The translations under genes and the position numbers were made by a program. Below are positions 1 through 6,885 of a stretch of DNA of 20,471 bases, one piece after another (within the stretch, counting starts at the first letter, position 1; each line of letters opens with the position of its first letter). The stretch is from Fibrobacterota bacterium. GTDB lineage: Bacteria; Fibrobacterota; Chitinivibrionia; Chitinivibrionales; Chitinispirillaceae. The stretch is from contig JAEZKP010000088.1 of assembly GCA_023436145.1 (NCBI GenBank), forward strand, positions 1 to 20,471, written 5' to 3'. The notes below the pieces were generated by a model. That model ran no database searches. It was not told the DNA's origin and worked only from the letters and a program-made list of their open reading frames with translations.

Positions 1-392
1 TTGTTTGAATTTTGAATAATTGGTAATTGGGATTTGTTTAGGATTTGGTGTTTGTGATTTGGAATTTATTTGCGTGCCCTACTTCTTATGAAATCTTATG
101 TTTGTTAAATTAACCGGACACTTCTGAGCACCGGAGAATAGTTTATTTCTAAGGCTCTTTCTCATGTCACGAAACGATTCTAGCCATTTTACAAACCCTC
201 TTCTTTTGTGTCACCTGTTTAACTTTACCCGGCCGCTTGATTTTAATTAACAAAACACCTATTTTCTTTTTATCTGTTCAGTAATGGATAAACATAAAGA
301 TTATTGTTACGACAAAAGAATCGGAATCCTGTTTTGCAAAACCTTAAAATATGTTGGTTCACTGATAAAAAGACCATGGAGGAGCGTTGTAA
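1..392. other. Gene-free left edge with a C-free T/G-rich tract
   Basis: No plausible gene is seen on either strand. Bases 1-72 contain no cytosine at all and consist of degenerate repeats around GGATTTG (near 30, 41 and 55), a low-complexity strand-asymmetric tract. The remainder (73-392) is AT-rich with no obvious RNA gene. A promoter for the gene at 393 must lie here, but I cannot pick convincing -35 and -10 boxes. The only clear signal is the strong ribosome binding site GGAGGAG at 378-384. Confidence 0.6.
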
Positions 393-914
393 ATGAACAA
401 ATGCATATTGGCCCTGACTGCGTTTTTTCTACAAATCTGGATTGTTCAGGCAGATGATACTGAAAGGGAGATGTTTTTGCAAAAAGGATTCAACTGGAAA
501 CATTATGAACAAGCCCAACGGCTAAACCTGGATCTGGAAAATTATACCGCCTTCTATAAAAACAGAACCAATAGAGTAAGAGGCACTGTAATGGCAGCTA
601 TCGGAGGAGGGTGCAGCGGTCTAGGCCTCTATTTTATTTTTTGTGGATCAGTAATAAAATCGGTTTCATCCTATGACGATCATTTCTATGATGATTATGA
701 TGATTATAATGAAATTGATAAAGCTGTCGGCACATTCTTCATAGTAAGTGGGGGAATATGTATGGCCACTGGTGTAGGACTGATAATCGGTGGTGTTATT
801 AAGCGAAATACTTTTGAGAAAGTATTCACAAAAAGCGGGGCACAACTCAGTCTGCAACCAAAATTGGACCTTATAAATAACCAATATGGAGCTCAGTTAT
901 CCCTTTCTTTTTGA
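393..914 (+). CDS. Small envelope protein of unknown function, paralog 1
   Basis: I do not recognise a family. The 173-aa product starts at an ATG eight bases after a strong GGAGGAG site. Residues 1-20 look like a signal peptide (hydrophobic core, end IVQA before DD). Two glycine-rich hydrophobic segments follow, at about 65-88 and 111-136, so the protein is probably anchored in a membrane. Between them is a very acidic Asp/Tyr stretch (about 94-107) encoded by GATGATTAT-type repeats. The C-terminus repeats GAQLSL twice and ends LSLSF. About half of the aligned residues are identical to the next gene (shared motifs FN.KHY..AQ.LNLD.ENY and GGVIKRN), so the two are a tandem duplication. There is no visible link to the biosynthetic operon beyond position. 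That it is a real gene is fairly sure; its function is unknown. Confidence 0.75.
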   Translation: MNKCILALTAFFLQIWIVQADDTEREMFLQKGFNWKHYEQAQRLNLDLENYTAFYKNRTNRVRGTVMAAIGGGCSGLGLYFIFCGSVIKSVSSYDDHFYDDYDDYNEIDKAVGTFFIVSGGICMATGVGLIIGGVIKRNTFEKVFTKSGAQLSLQPKLDLINNQYGAQLSLSF

Positions 915-924
915 AAGTGCCTGA

Positions 925-1053
925 AAAGTTAAGTCTATAGAATTCAATCCGGATCAGCAATCAGCGTTTGCTTGTGTAAATATTGGAACATTTAAGACAT
1001 CAGACAGTTACCAACAGACGCTGAATATGTTTCGCAATAAAAATCCTTTTTAA
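925..1053 (+). pseudogene. Possible remnant reading frame between the paralogs
   Basis: A 42-codon open stretch has no good start codon and ends at TAA 1051-1053. It has protein-like composition (it contains NIGTFKTSDSYQQTLNMF). It might be the tail of a decayed gene or of a former longer copy of the neighbouring envelope protein. It could equally be chance; the evidence is only composition and the absence of stops. Confidence 0.2.
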
Positions 1054-1072
1054 AAGCAACTGAGGAAACGCA

Positions 1073-1600
1073 TTGAAAACTTACAAATTGTTAATCGCCT
1101 TAACTGTAATTCTTTTGTACTCCCAGATTATTCCGGCTGAAGAGCCTGAAAAACAGGCCCCTGTAGATCTACAAAAACTCGTGGAACTGCAAAAACTGCT
1201 GGATATGCAGAAACTTATGAATATGCAACAGGATTCCGAAGCGATGGAGTTTAGAAATGAGGGGTTTAACCGCAAGCATTATCAAACAGCCCAAAAATTG
1301 AATCTGGATGTGGAAAATTATAGAATTTATTACACAAACAGGAAAAATAGAAAAAAGGGTAACAGGCTTATGGCCATCGGAGGTGGAATTGCCACCTTAG
1401 GATTGTTCCTGGCGATAGATGGCCTGCTAACAGTAATAGAACCACCTTCCAATGGCTACAAATATAGTACTTATTCTCTCGAAGATTTTACAATTGGAGG
1501 CATGAGCATTGGTACTGGTATAGGACTTTTGATTGGTGGTGTTATAAAACGCAATAAAATAAGAAACGTGGTTACTAAAGATGGGATACAGCTGAATTAA
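1073..1600 (+). CDS. Small envelope protein of unknown function, paralog 2
   Basis: This 175-aa paralog of the preceding gene is also of unknown function. I take the TTG at 1073 as start because GAGGA at 1062-1066 is correctly spaced and the resulting N-terminus is a clean signal peptide (residues 1-22, ending IIPA). After it comes a polar segment absent from paralog 1. It is made of three six-residue repeats QKLVEL/QKLLDM/QKLMNM (residues 34-51), probably a short coiled coil. The shared FN.KHY..AQ.LNLD.ENY block and two glycine-rich hydrophobic segments (about 96-118 and 142-160) follow. It lacks the acidic Asp/Tyr insert and the terminal QLSLSF of paralog 1. A secreted or inner-membrane protein with its bulk in the periplasm is likely. 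Confidence 0.72.
   Translation: MKTYKLLIALTVILLYSQIIPAEEPEKQAPVDLQKLVELQKLLDMQKLMNMQQDSEAMEFRNEGFNRKHYQTAQKLNLDVENYRIYYTNRKNRKKGNRLMAIGGGIATLGLFLAIDGLLTVIEPPSNGYKYSTYSLEDFTIGGMSIGTGIGLLIGGVIKRNKIRNVVTKDGIQLN
1172..1225 (+). repeat. Three 18-bp coding repeats (hexapeptide QKLxxx)
   Basis: Three consecutive 18-base units encode QKLVEL, QKLLDM and QKLMNM inside paralog 2. Paralog 1 lacks them, so this looks like a local repeat expansion after the duplication. Confidence 0.6.
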
Positions 1601-1627
1601 CAGCTAAAGCATTGATCTCCTGAACTA

Positions 1628-1656
1628 TATCTGCAAAAACACTAAAACTGCAGATA
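1628..1656. repeat. Perfect 8-bp inverted repeat upstream of the operon
   Basis: TATCTGCA (1628-1635) and TGCAGATA (1649-1656) are perfect inverted copies separated by 13 bases. They lie 28 bases after the paralog 2 stop and about 57 bases upstream of the first promoter candidate. No T-run follows, so this is not a classic intrinsic terminator. It could be an operator for a dimeric regulator or a weak mRNA 3'-end hairpin. Confidence 0.45.
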
Positions 1657-1712
1657 CTACATTTGCCCCTCCCCCGCATCAGGACTGGGCCAATAGAATA
1701 ACACTGCTTTTT

Positions 1713-1742
1713 TTGTCCTATTTGGTGGTGGTATTATATAAT
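1713..1742 (+). promoter_or_regulatory. Candidate sigma70-like promoter P1 of the operon
   Basis: TTGTCC (1713-1718) and TATAAT (1737-1742) are separated by 18 bases in an AT-rich region upstream of the first biosynthetic gene. The match to the bacterial consensus is good, but the surrounding sequence is so AT-rich that chance matches are possible. Confidence 0.4.
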
Positions 1743-1768
1743 AATGATATAATAATCACTGTTTTCTA

Positions 1769-1797
1769 TTGCACGATTATATTTTAGAGGATATTTT
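1769..1797 (+). promoter_or_regulatory. Candidate sigma70-like promoter P2 of the operon
   Basis: TTGCAC (1769-1774) is followed after 17 bases by TATTTT (1792-1797), 38 bases before the ATG of the first operon gene. It may act together with or instead of the candidate at 1713-1742. Confidence 0.4.
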
Positions 1798-1834
1798 AAT
1801 AATTTTGTAAGTTACAAGGATTTTCCGCACCGGT

Positions 1835-2575
1835 ATGGCTACCACTTTAACGATTAAAAGTTTTTATTTGTGGACTCCTTTCTCCTTTGTTAATACGTCG
1901 GGACAGAATCATTCTTATGTCCTGCCAGAGAAGTGGGAAATTCCTACACCAGATTTCATCGACAAAAAAAAGCTAAGAAAACTCAACGATCTCTCTAAAT
2001 TAATCCTGCATTCAGCTATCAGATGTTCTACTCCGGAAAACAGAAATTTTATCACTGTATTATCTTCCAGAAATGGTGATATCAACAACGCTTTGAAATT
2101 ACTTCAAGACATCGCTAATGATGAGCTGGTATCCCCTCAGATGTTTGTTAATTCAGTTTTAAATATGCCATTTGCGCACTATTCCATATTCTTTGGTAAC
2201 AATTTACCATCCAGCGCCATCTCCTCCAGTCAGTCCTCACTGGGGTATGGTTTTCTGGAAGCGATGCTGAATCTAAAAAGGTTTAAAGGAAATGATATAC
2301 TGTTAACCTGTGCAGACCTTCCCCTGGAAGGTGGTCTGGAAGTTTACAGTGATACACCTTGTCTTCCATATTCGTTATCCATGATACTTTCAAATGATGA
2401 CTCTGCACAAAACAGAGTCTGTTTTGAATATGAATCCTTCTGTGGTACAGAAAAGCAAAAACAAATACCAGACGCTCTGGATTTTTATTTTCACTTTCTG
2501 AATCAGGATAATGATACATTTATATCAGAAACATCAGATTCCAGATTTACATGGAGAAGACATTCTCCAGAATGA
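1835..2575 (+). CDS. Short ketosynthase-like protein (APE chain-length-factor type)
   Basis: This 246-aa protein matches the N-terminal-domain-only beta-ketoacyl-synthase family (Ketoacyl-synt_2 type) that normally opens aryl polyene clusters. The telling region is residues about 76-150: SSRNGDINNALKLL, then VSPQMFVNSVLN, and SSLGYGFLEA, the family's SP..F..SV.N pattern. It has no Cys-His-His ketosynthase triad. In characterised APE systems (Xenorhabdus ApeC) such a protein pairs with a catalytic ketosynthase as chain length factor; the likely partner here is the ketosynthase at 11390. The ATG at 1835 has only a weak, distant AAGGA site at 1816-1820. It is the first gene of the operon, 38 bases after a candidate -10 box. 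Confidence 0.75.
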   Translation: MATTLTIKSFYLWTPFSFVNTSGQNHSYVLPEKWEIPTPDFIDKKKLRKLNDLSKLILHSAIRCSTPENRNFITVLSSRNGDINNALKLLQDIANDELVSPQMFVNSVLNMPFAHYSIFFGNNLPSSAISSSQSSLGYGFLEAMLNLKRFKGNDILLTCADLPLEGGLEVYSDTPCLPYSLSMILSNDDSAQNRVCFEYESFCGTEKQKQIPDALDFYFHFLNQDNDTFISETSDSRFTWRRHSPE

Positions 2576-2604
2576 ATTCGTATACGTAAAAGGAGTATTA
2601 AAAA

Positions 2605-2871
2605 ATGAGTGACCAGATCAAAAAAGAATTAAAAGAATTAATAATCAGTGAATTAGCCCTGGAAGATGTTTCAACTGATGATATCAGAAATGACCAACCC
2701 ATATTTAACGAGGGGCTAGGCCTTGATTCTATTGACGCATTAGAATTAGGGGTGGCGATACAAAAAAAATATGGAGTCAAACTGAAAGGCAAATCAGATG
2801 CGGAAATAAAGTCCTATTTCTCCTCAATAGATGCACTTGCAGATTTTATTTCCAAAAGCATCAATCAATAG
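2605..2871 (+). CDS. Acyl carrier protein 1
   Basis: This 88-aa acyl carrier protein has the phosphopantetheine attachment motif GLGLDSIDALEL, with Ser42 as the modified residue. The length and the acidic helical profile are typical. It carries the growing aryl-acyl chain between ligase, ketosynthase and reductases in the cytoplasm. A good AGGAG site lies at 2591-2595, nine bases before the ATG. It follows the chain-length-factor gene by 29 bases and is the first of two ACPs in the operon, matching the two-ACP arrangement of APE clusters. Which ACP takes the aromatic starter and which takes malonyl extension units cannot be read from the sequence. Confidence 0.92.
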   Translation: MSDQIKKELKELIISELALEDVSTDDIRNDQPIFNEGLGLDSIDALELGVAIQKKYGVKLKGKSDAEIKSYFSSIDALADFISKSINQ

Positions 2872-3070
2872 TGTAGCTATAGAATAGAAGTCTTTTTAGC
2901 AAGCCTCTGTTTTTCTGGCTTGTGGAGATAAGCAAGGATTTATCGGATAGGTTAACAGTTGCTTTTTAATAGATGCCAGTTGTCTTCCGGACAGCAAAGC
3001 AGTTGTAAAAGTAATCGGGTGTGGGGCCGCAATAGCGGATTGTTGGTTCATTTTCAGGTTAAAATTATAC
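2872..3070. other. Operon-internal gap with several short hairpins
   Basis: Almost 200 bases separate ACP1 from the membrane protein, the largest gap in the operon. The gap contains CAAGCC/GGCTTG (2900-2905 with 2917-2922), TGTC-TTCCG-GACA (2981-2993) and CCGC-AATA-GCGG (3027-3038). It also holds an open stretch from 2951 leading in frame into the next gene, without a usable start. It could be a structured mRNA spacer, or decayed sequence where a second ACP gene stands in many APE clusters. No function is assigned. Confidence 0.35.
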
Positions 3071-3721
3071 ATGACAGAAGTACATAAGGTAATAAAACCT
3101 ATCAAATTGTCACTCAATATCTTTCTTCCTGTAGTTACTGTTCTTGTACCCTTCATTATCTATTGTGGAATCCGATTTTTCGGAATCAGATATTTGCTGA
3201 CTGGTCTGTTTTTTTTGTACCTATTAAGAAGTGTGTTTTACCTGAGAAAGGGAATGAAAAAAAGTCAGATTTTTATTTTTATCATTATTGCTGCGCTTCT
3301 GGGTCTGGCTATTGTTCTTAACCGGGTATCTCTTGCATTATTCACTCCAGCCCTGATAAATCTTGGATTGTTATTAAGTTTTGGTTCCACCCTGGTTTTC
3401 GGCCCACCTCTGATAGAGATCTTTGCAAGAAGACAGGTTAAGTCATTATCGGAGCAGGAAGTGAGATATTGCAGAAAATTAACAGGATTGTGGTCTTTAT
3501 TCTTTATCATAAATGGAAGTATCTCTTTGATAACAGCAGTAGCAGGAAATATGGAACACTGGATTATCTATAATGGTTTTCTGTCCTATATTATGATAGG
3601 ATTGTTTTTTTCAATAGAGATGACATACAGATACTATCGTTTTAGAAACTATGGCAACACTGTTATAGATAATTTTTATAAACGGATATTCAAACCCTAT
3701 GCGGCTGATTCTCAAGGATAA
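3071..3721 (+). CDS. APE-cluster integral membrane protein
   Basis: This 216-aa hydrophobic protein has about six predicted membrane segments (roughly residues 15-35, 38-58, 64-82, 88-112, 140-160 and 170-188). It resembles the COG4648-type membrane protein found between the ACP and ligase genes of aryl polyene clusters (Xenorhabdus ApeG position). The family-like stretch is FGPPLIEIFARR, then EQEVRYCRKLTGLWSLFFI and a YNGFLSYIMIG-type segment. Its biochemical role is not established; it probably sits in the inner membrane and helps assemble or export the polyene lipid. The Shine-Dalgarno is weak (CAGG at 3055-3058). The position in the operon supports the assignment more than any motif does. 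Confidence 0.7.
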   Translation: MTEVHKVIKPIKLSLNIFLPVVTVLVPFIIYCGIRFFGIRYLLTGLFFLYLLRSVFYLRKGMKKSQIFIFIIIAALLGLAIVLNRVSLALFTPALINLGLLLSFGSTLVFGPPLIEIFARRQVKSLSEQEVRYCRKLTGLWSLFFIINGSISLITAVAGNMEHWIIYNGFLSYIMIGLFFSIEMTYRYYRFRNYGNTVIDNFYKRIFKPYAADSQG

Positions 3722-3824
3722 GGCAATTGCCACCCAATCGGGAACTTCAGTGAAATAGACTCATAAGATTAAAGATGCTTATAAACTCAAAAACTGATCT
3801 GTCAGTTCTGAAAGATTTTTGGTC

Positions 3825-5237
3825 ATGAATAGAAATTTCAATTCTCTTTCTTCGGTTCTGATCCGCAAAGATCAAACTGCAACTATGTGTCGAAAAGAGG
3901 GCATCGATATAAACTGGGAAAAATTCCTTTCTGATATAAAAAAGCTATACCTTGAACTCGACACCAAACCGGCTCACCACAAATACCTGGTGTATTGCAA
4001 ATCATCATATCAATTCGCAGTCGCACTTTTTGCGGTGTGGCACAGAGGGGCTGTTTGTGTGCTTCCTCCCAATAACAGCAAGGAAGTGTTAAAAAGGTTT
4101 GAAAATTATGCAGATGCATTTATCACGGACCAGGCAGACGGCTACACTGGTTTGATGACAATTGCTCCGCTTCAAAATGGTAGAGAAGAAAGTGAAAAGC
4201 TGAATCCTTTACCAGAAAATGAAGTATTGCTGGAGCTTTTCACTTCCGGAACAACAGGAGAGAGAAAATGTGTCAGGAAAACTATCGCCAACCTCAATTC
4301 TGAATTGCGGGTGTTAAATGATACATTCGGTTCGGTTCTGGAAAACGCAAGGACCTTCTCCACTGTATCTCACCAGCATATATATGGATTATTACATAAG
4401 ATTCTTTTACCGGTCTGCACTAACCGCATGTTTATCGATGAAACCTATTTTTATCCGGAAAAACTGCTTGCAGATATGAACGACGGGCAAAGAGAAAATG
4501 TTCTCATTTCCGGACCAGCTCACCTGAAATTAATACCTGAACTGGTTAATCTGGGTGCCATGAGTAAATTTTGCCAGGCAATATTTTCATCCGGAAGCTT
4601 ACTGGATACTGAGAGTGCGCACAAATTCAGCTCTCAATCAGGTATTATCCCTATTGAAGTGCTTGGTTCCACAGAAACCGGCGGAGTGGCCTGGCGCCGC
4701 CAGAGTTCAACTGCAGACAGTGAAAAATGGTCTCCTTTTCAATCGGTGGAAGTCAAAAAAAACGAAGATGGATTTCTACAGGTAAAGTCGCCTTTTATAT
4801 ACCATGAAGAATGCCCGGATCAATGGTTCACCATGGGAGATATCGTGGACATAAGTAATGATAACAGATTTTACCTTTATGGCAGAGGCGATAGAATCGT
4901 AAAAATAGGAGAAAAGCGGGTTTCCCTGGAAGAGATGGAAAAGATAGTGAAAACATTTCCAAATGTCAACTCGTGTAAAATTATACCCATCACCCGCAAT
5001 AATGGTAATTTTGCAAGGACAGTACTGGCTTGTGTAGTTGAAACCCGTGAACCTGTCAATCGGAAAGAAAGTAAATTTGTCGTGGATCAATTCAAACTTC
5101 AACTGTTACAGTACTTTGCTCAGATACTGGTACCTAAATACTGGCGCTTTGTCTCAAAAATTCCTTTAGACTCTCAGGGTAAAACATCAGTTGAGGAAAT
5201 AAAGAAACTTTTCACCACTTGGACCGGAAATGTTTAA
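3825..5237 (+). CDS. Acyl-AMP ligase (aryl starter activation)
   Basis: This adenylate-forming ligase has 470 aa from the ATG at 3825; a TTG at 3819 is in frame, but the TGAAAG site at 3809-3814 suits the ATG better. Visible motifs are the P-loop FTSGTTGERK (about 139-148), LGSTETGG (280-287), MGDIV (about 337-341), YGRGDRIVKIGEKR (352-365) and the C-terminal catalytic Lys453 in IPLDSQGKTS. The length and order fit the APE ligase (ApeH-like), which adenylates a hydroxybenzoic or cinnamic-type acid and transfers it to an ACP. The aromatic substrate probably comes from the ammonia-lyase at 6886. No dehydratase domain is fused at the C-terminus. The gene overlaps the next by eight bases. Confidence 0.88.
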   Translation: MNRNFNSLSSVLIRKDQTATMCRKEGIDINWEKFLSDIKKLYLELDTKPAHHKYLVYCKSSYQFAVALFAVWHRGAVCVLPPNNSKEVLKRFENYADAFITDQADGYTGLMTIAPLQNGREESEKLNPLPENEVLLELFTSGTTGERKCVRKTIANLNSELRVLNDTFGSVLENARTFSTVSHQHIYGLLHKILLPVCTNRMFIDETYFYPEKLLADMNDGQRENVLISGPAHLKLIPELVNLGAMSKFCQAIFSSGSLLDTESAHKFSSQSGIIPIEVLGSTETGGVAWRRQSSTADSEKWSPFQSVEVKKNEDGFLQVKSPFIYHEECPDQWFTMGDIVDISNDNRFYLYGRGDRIVKIGEKRVSLEEMEKIVKTFPNVNSCKIIPITRNNGNFARTVLACVVETREPVNRKESKFVVDQFKLQLLQYFAQILVPKYWRFVSKIPLDSQGKTSVEEIKKLFTTWTGNV

Positions 5238-6882
5238 ACCTATAGTAGTTATTCCTACCTATAATCATTATAGGGAACTTCCATCCATAATTGAAAAGAT
5301 TAAATGTCATGGCATCGACATTTTGATTGTCAATGATGGATCAGATGAAAGTACTGGGAAAAAACTAACAGAAATAGCTGAAGAAACTTCTGTGAATTTG
5401 CTTAACATGGTAAAAAATGGAGGAAAAGGTTCAGCAGTGAAAGCAGGTATCCGCTATGCCCACAAAAACGGATACTCCCATTGTGTTCAGATCGACGCTG
5501 ACGGACAGCATGATCTTTCCGATTTGCCACATATTCTGAAACTGGCCAGAAAAGATCCCCAGAGGGTGATTCTGGGGAATCCGCTATTTGACTTAAGCAC
5601 TGCGCCCAAAAGTAGAATTCTTGGAAGAAAAATAACAAATTTCTGGATTGCAGTTGAAACCATGTCTCTGGATATTAAGGATGGTTTATGTGGTTACAGG
5701 TGCTATCCGGTTGCCCCGACCATGGAAATTATTGACAAAGTCAAAACAGGCAACCGGATGGATTTCGACCCGGAAATCCTGGTTCGGTTGAGATGGCAGG
5801 GAGTGCAGGTCCGCAGTTTTGACACCAGAGTGAACTATGGAGATAAAGAACCTTCCAACTTCAATGTGCTTGCTGACAATATAAGAATAAGCTGGCTGTT
5901 TATGAAACTTTTCTGGATTGGCTTAGCAGTGTTGATACGGAAAGCAACTTTTCCGCAAAGATCAGAATCAAACTGGTCACAAATAAAAGAACGCGGTAAT
6001 AAATTTGGTATATACATCACATTTTTCTTTTACAAACTACTGAAAAAACGGCTTACTCAGATACTGCTTCAACCAGTGCTGTTCTATTTCTTTTCTACAG
6101 ATAAAAAAGGAAGAGATGCATCCAGGGAATATCTGAATAAAATTTACAAAAACAAATCACATCTTTCTTTTAAGCCTGGACTGGCAGCTGCCTTTATTCA
6201 CTACAATAGTTTTGCATCATCATTACTGGACCAGATTGGAATCAGAATGTCAGGCAAGCGTAATGATTTCAAGATTTCCCTCTCCGGATACGAAGAAGTT
6301 GAGACATTGCTCAGAAACAATAAGGGAGCCGTTTTCATTGGAGCCCACTTTGGTAATTTTGATGTTATACGGTTACTGGCAAAAGACCCTTCTATGAAGC
6401 TCAAAGTGCTGATGTACAGAAAACATGCCCAAATGATTAATGGATTGTTTTCCAGGATAAACGACCAAAAAGATGATGGAATAATTGAGATCGAATCAAT
6501 AAACGCAGCCTCAGCATGCATGCTGGCTGATTATGTTGAAAATGGTGGTTTTCTGGGCATATTAGCAGACAGAATTCCCCCAGGATCGGAAAACAGAGTG
6601 GTCAGGTATCCCTTTCTGGGTGAGGAGGCAAGTTTTCCACAAGGCCCCTGGATACTCGCATCTATCTTAAAGTGTCCAGTGATTTTCTTTTATGCAGCCA
6701 GTACGGGAACTGAGAAATATGTGATCCATTTCAGCAGGCTTTTTGAAAAAGTCAGTATATCATCTGGTAACAGGGAACGTGATATCAGAACATACCTGGG
6801 AGATTATGTAAACAAGTTGGAGAACGCTTGTTGTTCATTCCCCTATCAATGGTATAATTTCTATAACTTCTGGAAGGAATGA
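5230..6882 (+). CDS. Glycosyltransferase family 2 / LpxL-like acyltransferase fusion
   Basis: This is a 550-aa two-domain protein. Residues 1 to about 235 form a GT-A glycosyltransferase of the dolichyl-phosphate-mannose-synthase type, with VIPTYN at the start, NDGSD (35-39) and the metal-binding DADGQHD (89-95). A hydrophobic stretch at about 222-237 may touch the membrane. Residues about 270-550 form an LpxL/HtrB-type lysophospholipid acyltransferase with the HX4D catalytic motif HFGNFD (His373, Asp378) and ILADRIPPGSENR near 445. This fusion is typical of APE clusters and is thought to link the polyene to a sugar/lipid carrier for the outer membrane. The ATG lies inside the ligase gene. 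The sugar and acyl acceptor are unknown. Confidence 0.88.
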   Translation: MFKPIVVIPTYNHYRELPSIIEKIKCHGIDILIVNDGSDESTGKKLTEIAEETSVNLLNMVKNGGKGSAVKAGIRYAHKNGYSHCVQIDADGQHDLSDLPHILKLARKDPQRVILGNPLFDLSTAPKSRILGRKITNFWIAVETMSLDIKDGLCGYRCYPVAPTMEIIDKVKTGNRMDFDPEILVRLRWQGVQVRSFDTRVNYGDKEPSNFNVLADNIRISWLFMKLFWIGLAVLIRKATFPQRSESNWSQIKERGNKFGIYITFFFYKLLKKRLTQILLQPVLFYFFSTDKKGRDASREYLNKIYKNKSHLSFKPGLAAAFIHYNSFASSLLDQIGIRMSGKRNDFKISLSGYEEVETLLRNNKGAVFIGAHFGNFDVIRLLAKDPSMKLKVLMYRKHAQMINGLFSRINDQKDDGIIEIESINAASACMLADYVENGGFLGILADRIPPGSENRVVRYPFLGEEASFPQGPWILASILKCPVIFFYAASTGTEKYVIHFSRLFEKVSISSGNRERDIRTYLGDYVNKLENACCSFPYQWYNFYNFWKE

Positions 6883-6885
6883 GGG

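Noticed and set aside
2896..3156. Minus-strand 86-codon ORF across the ACP1-membrane protein gap
   Set aside because: It overlaps the start of a well-supported plus-strand gene, has no recognisable domain or ribosome site, and is probably an accidental open frame.
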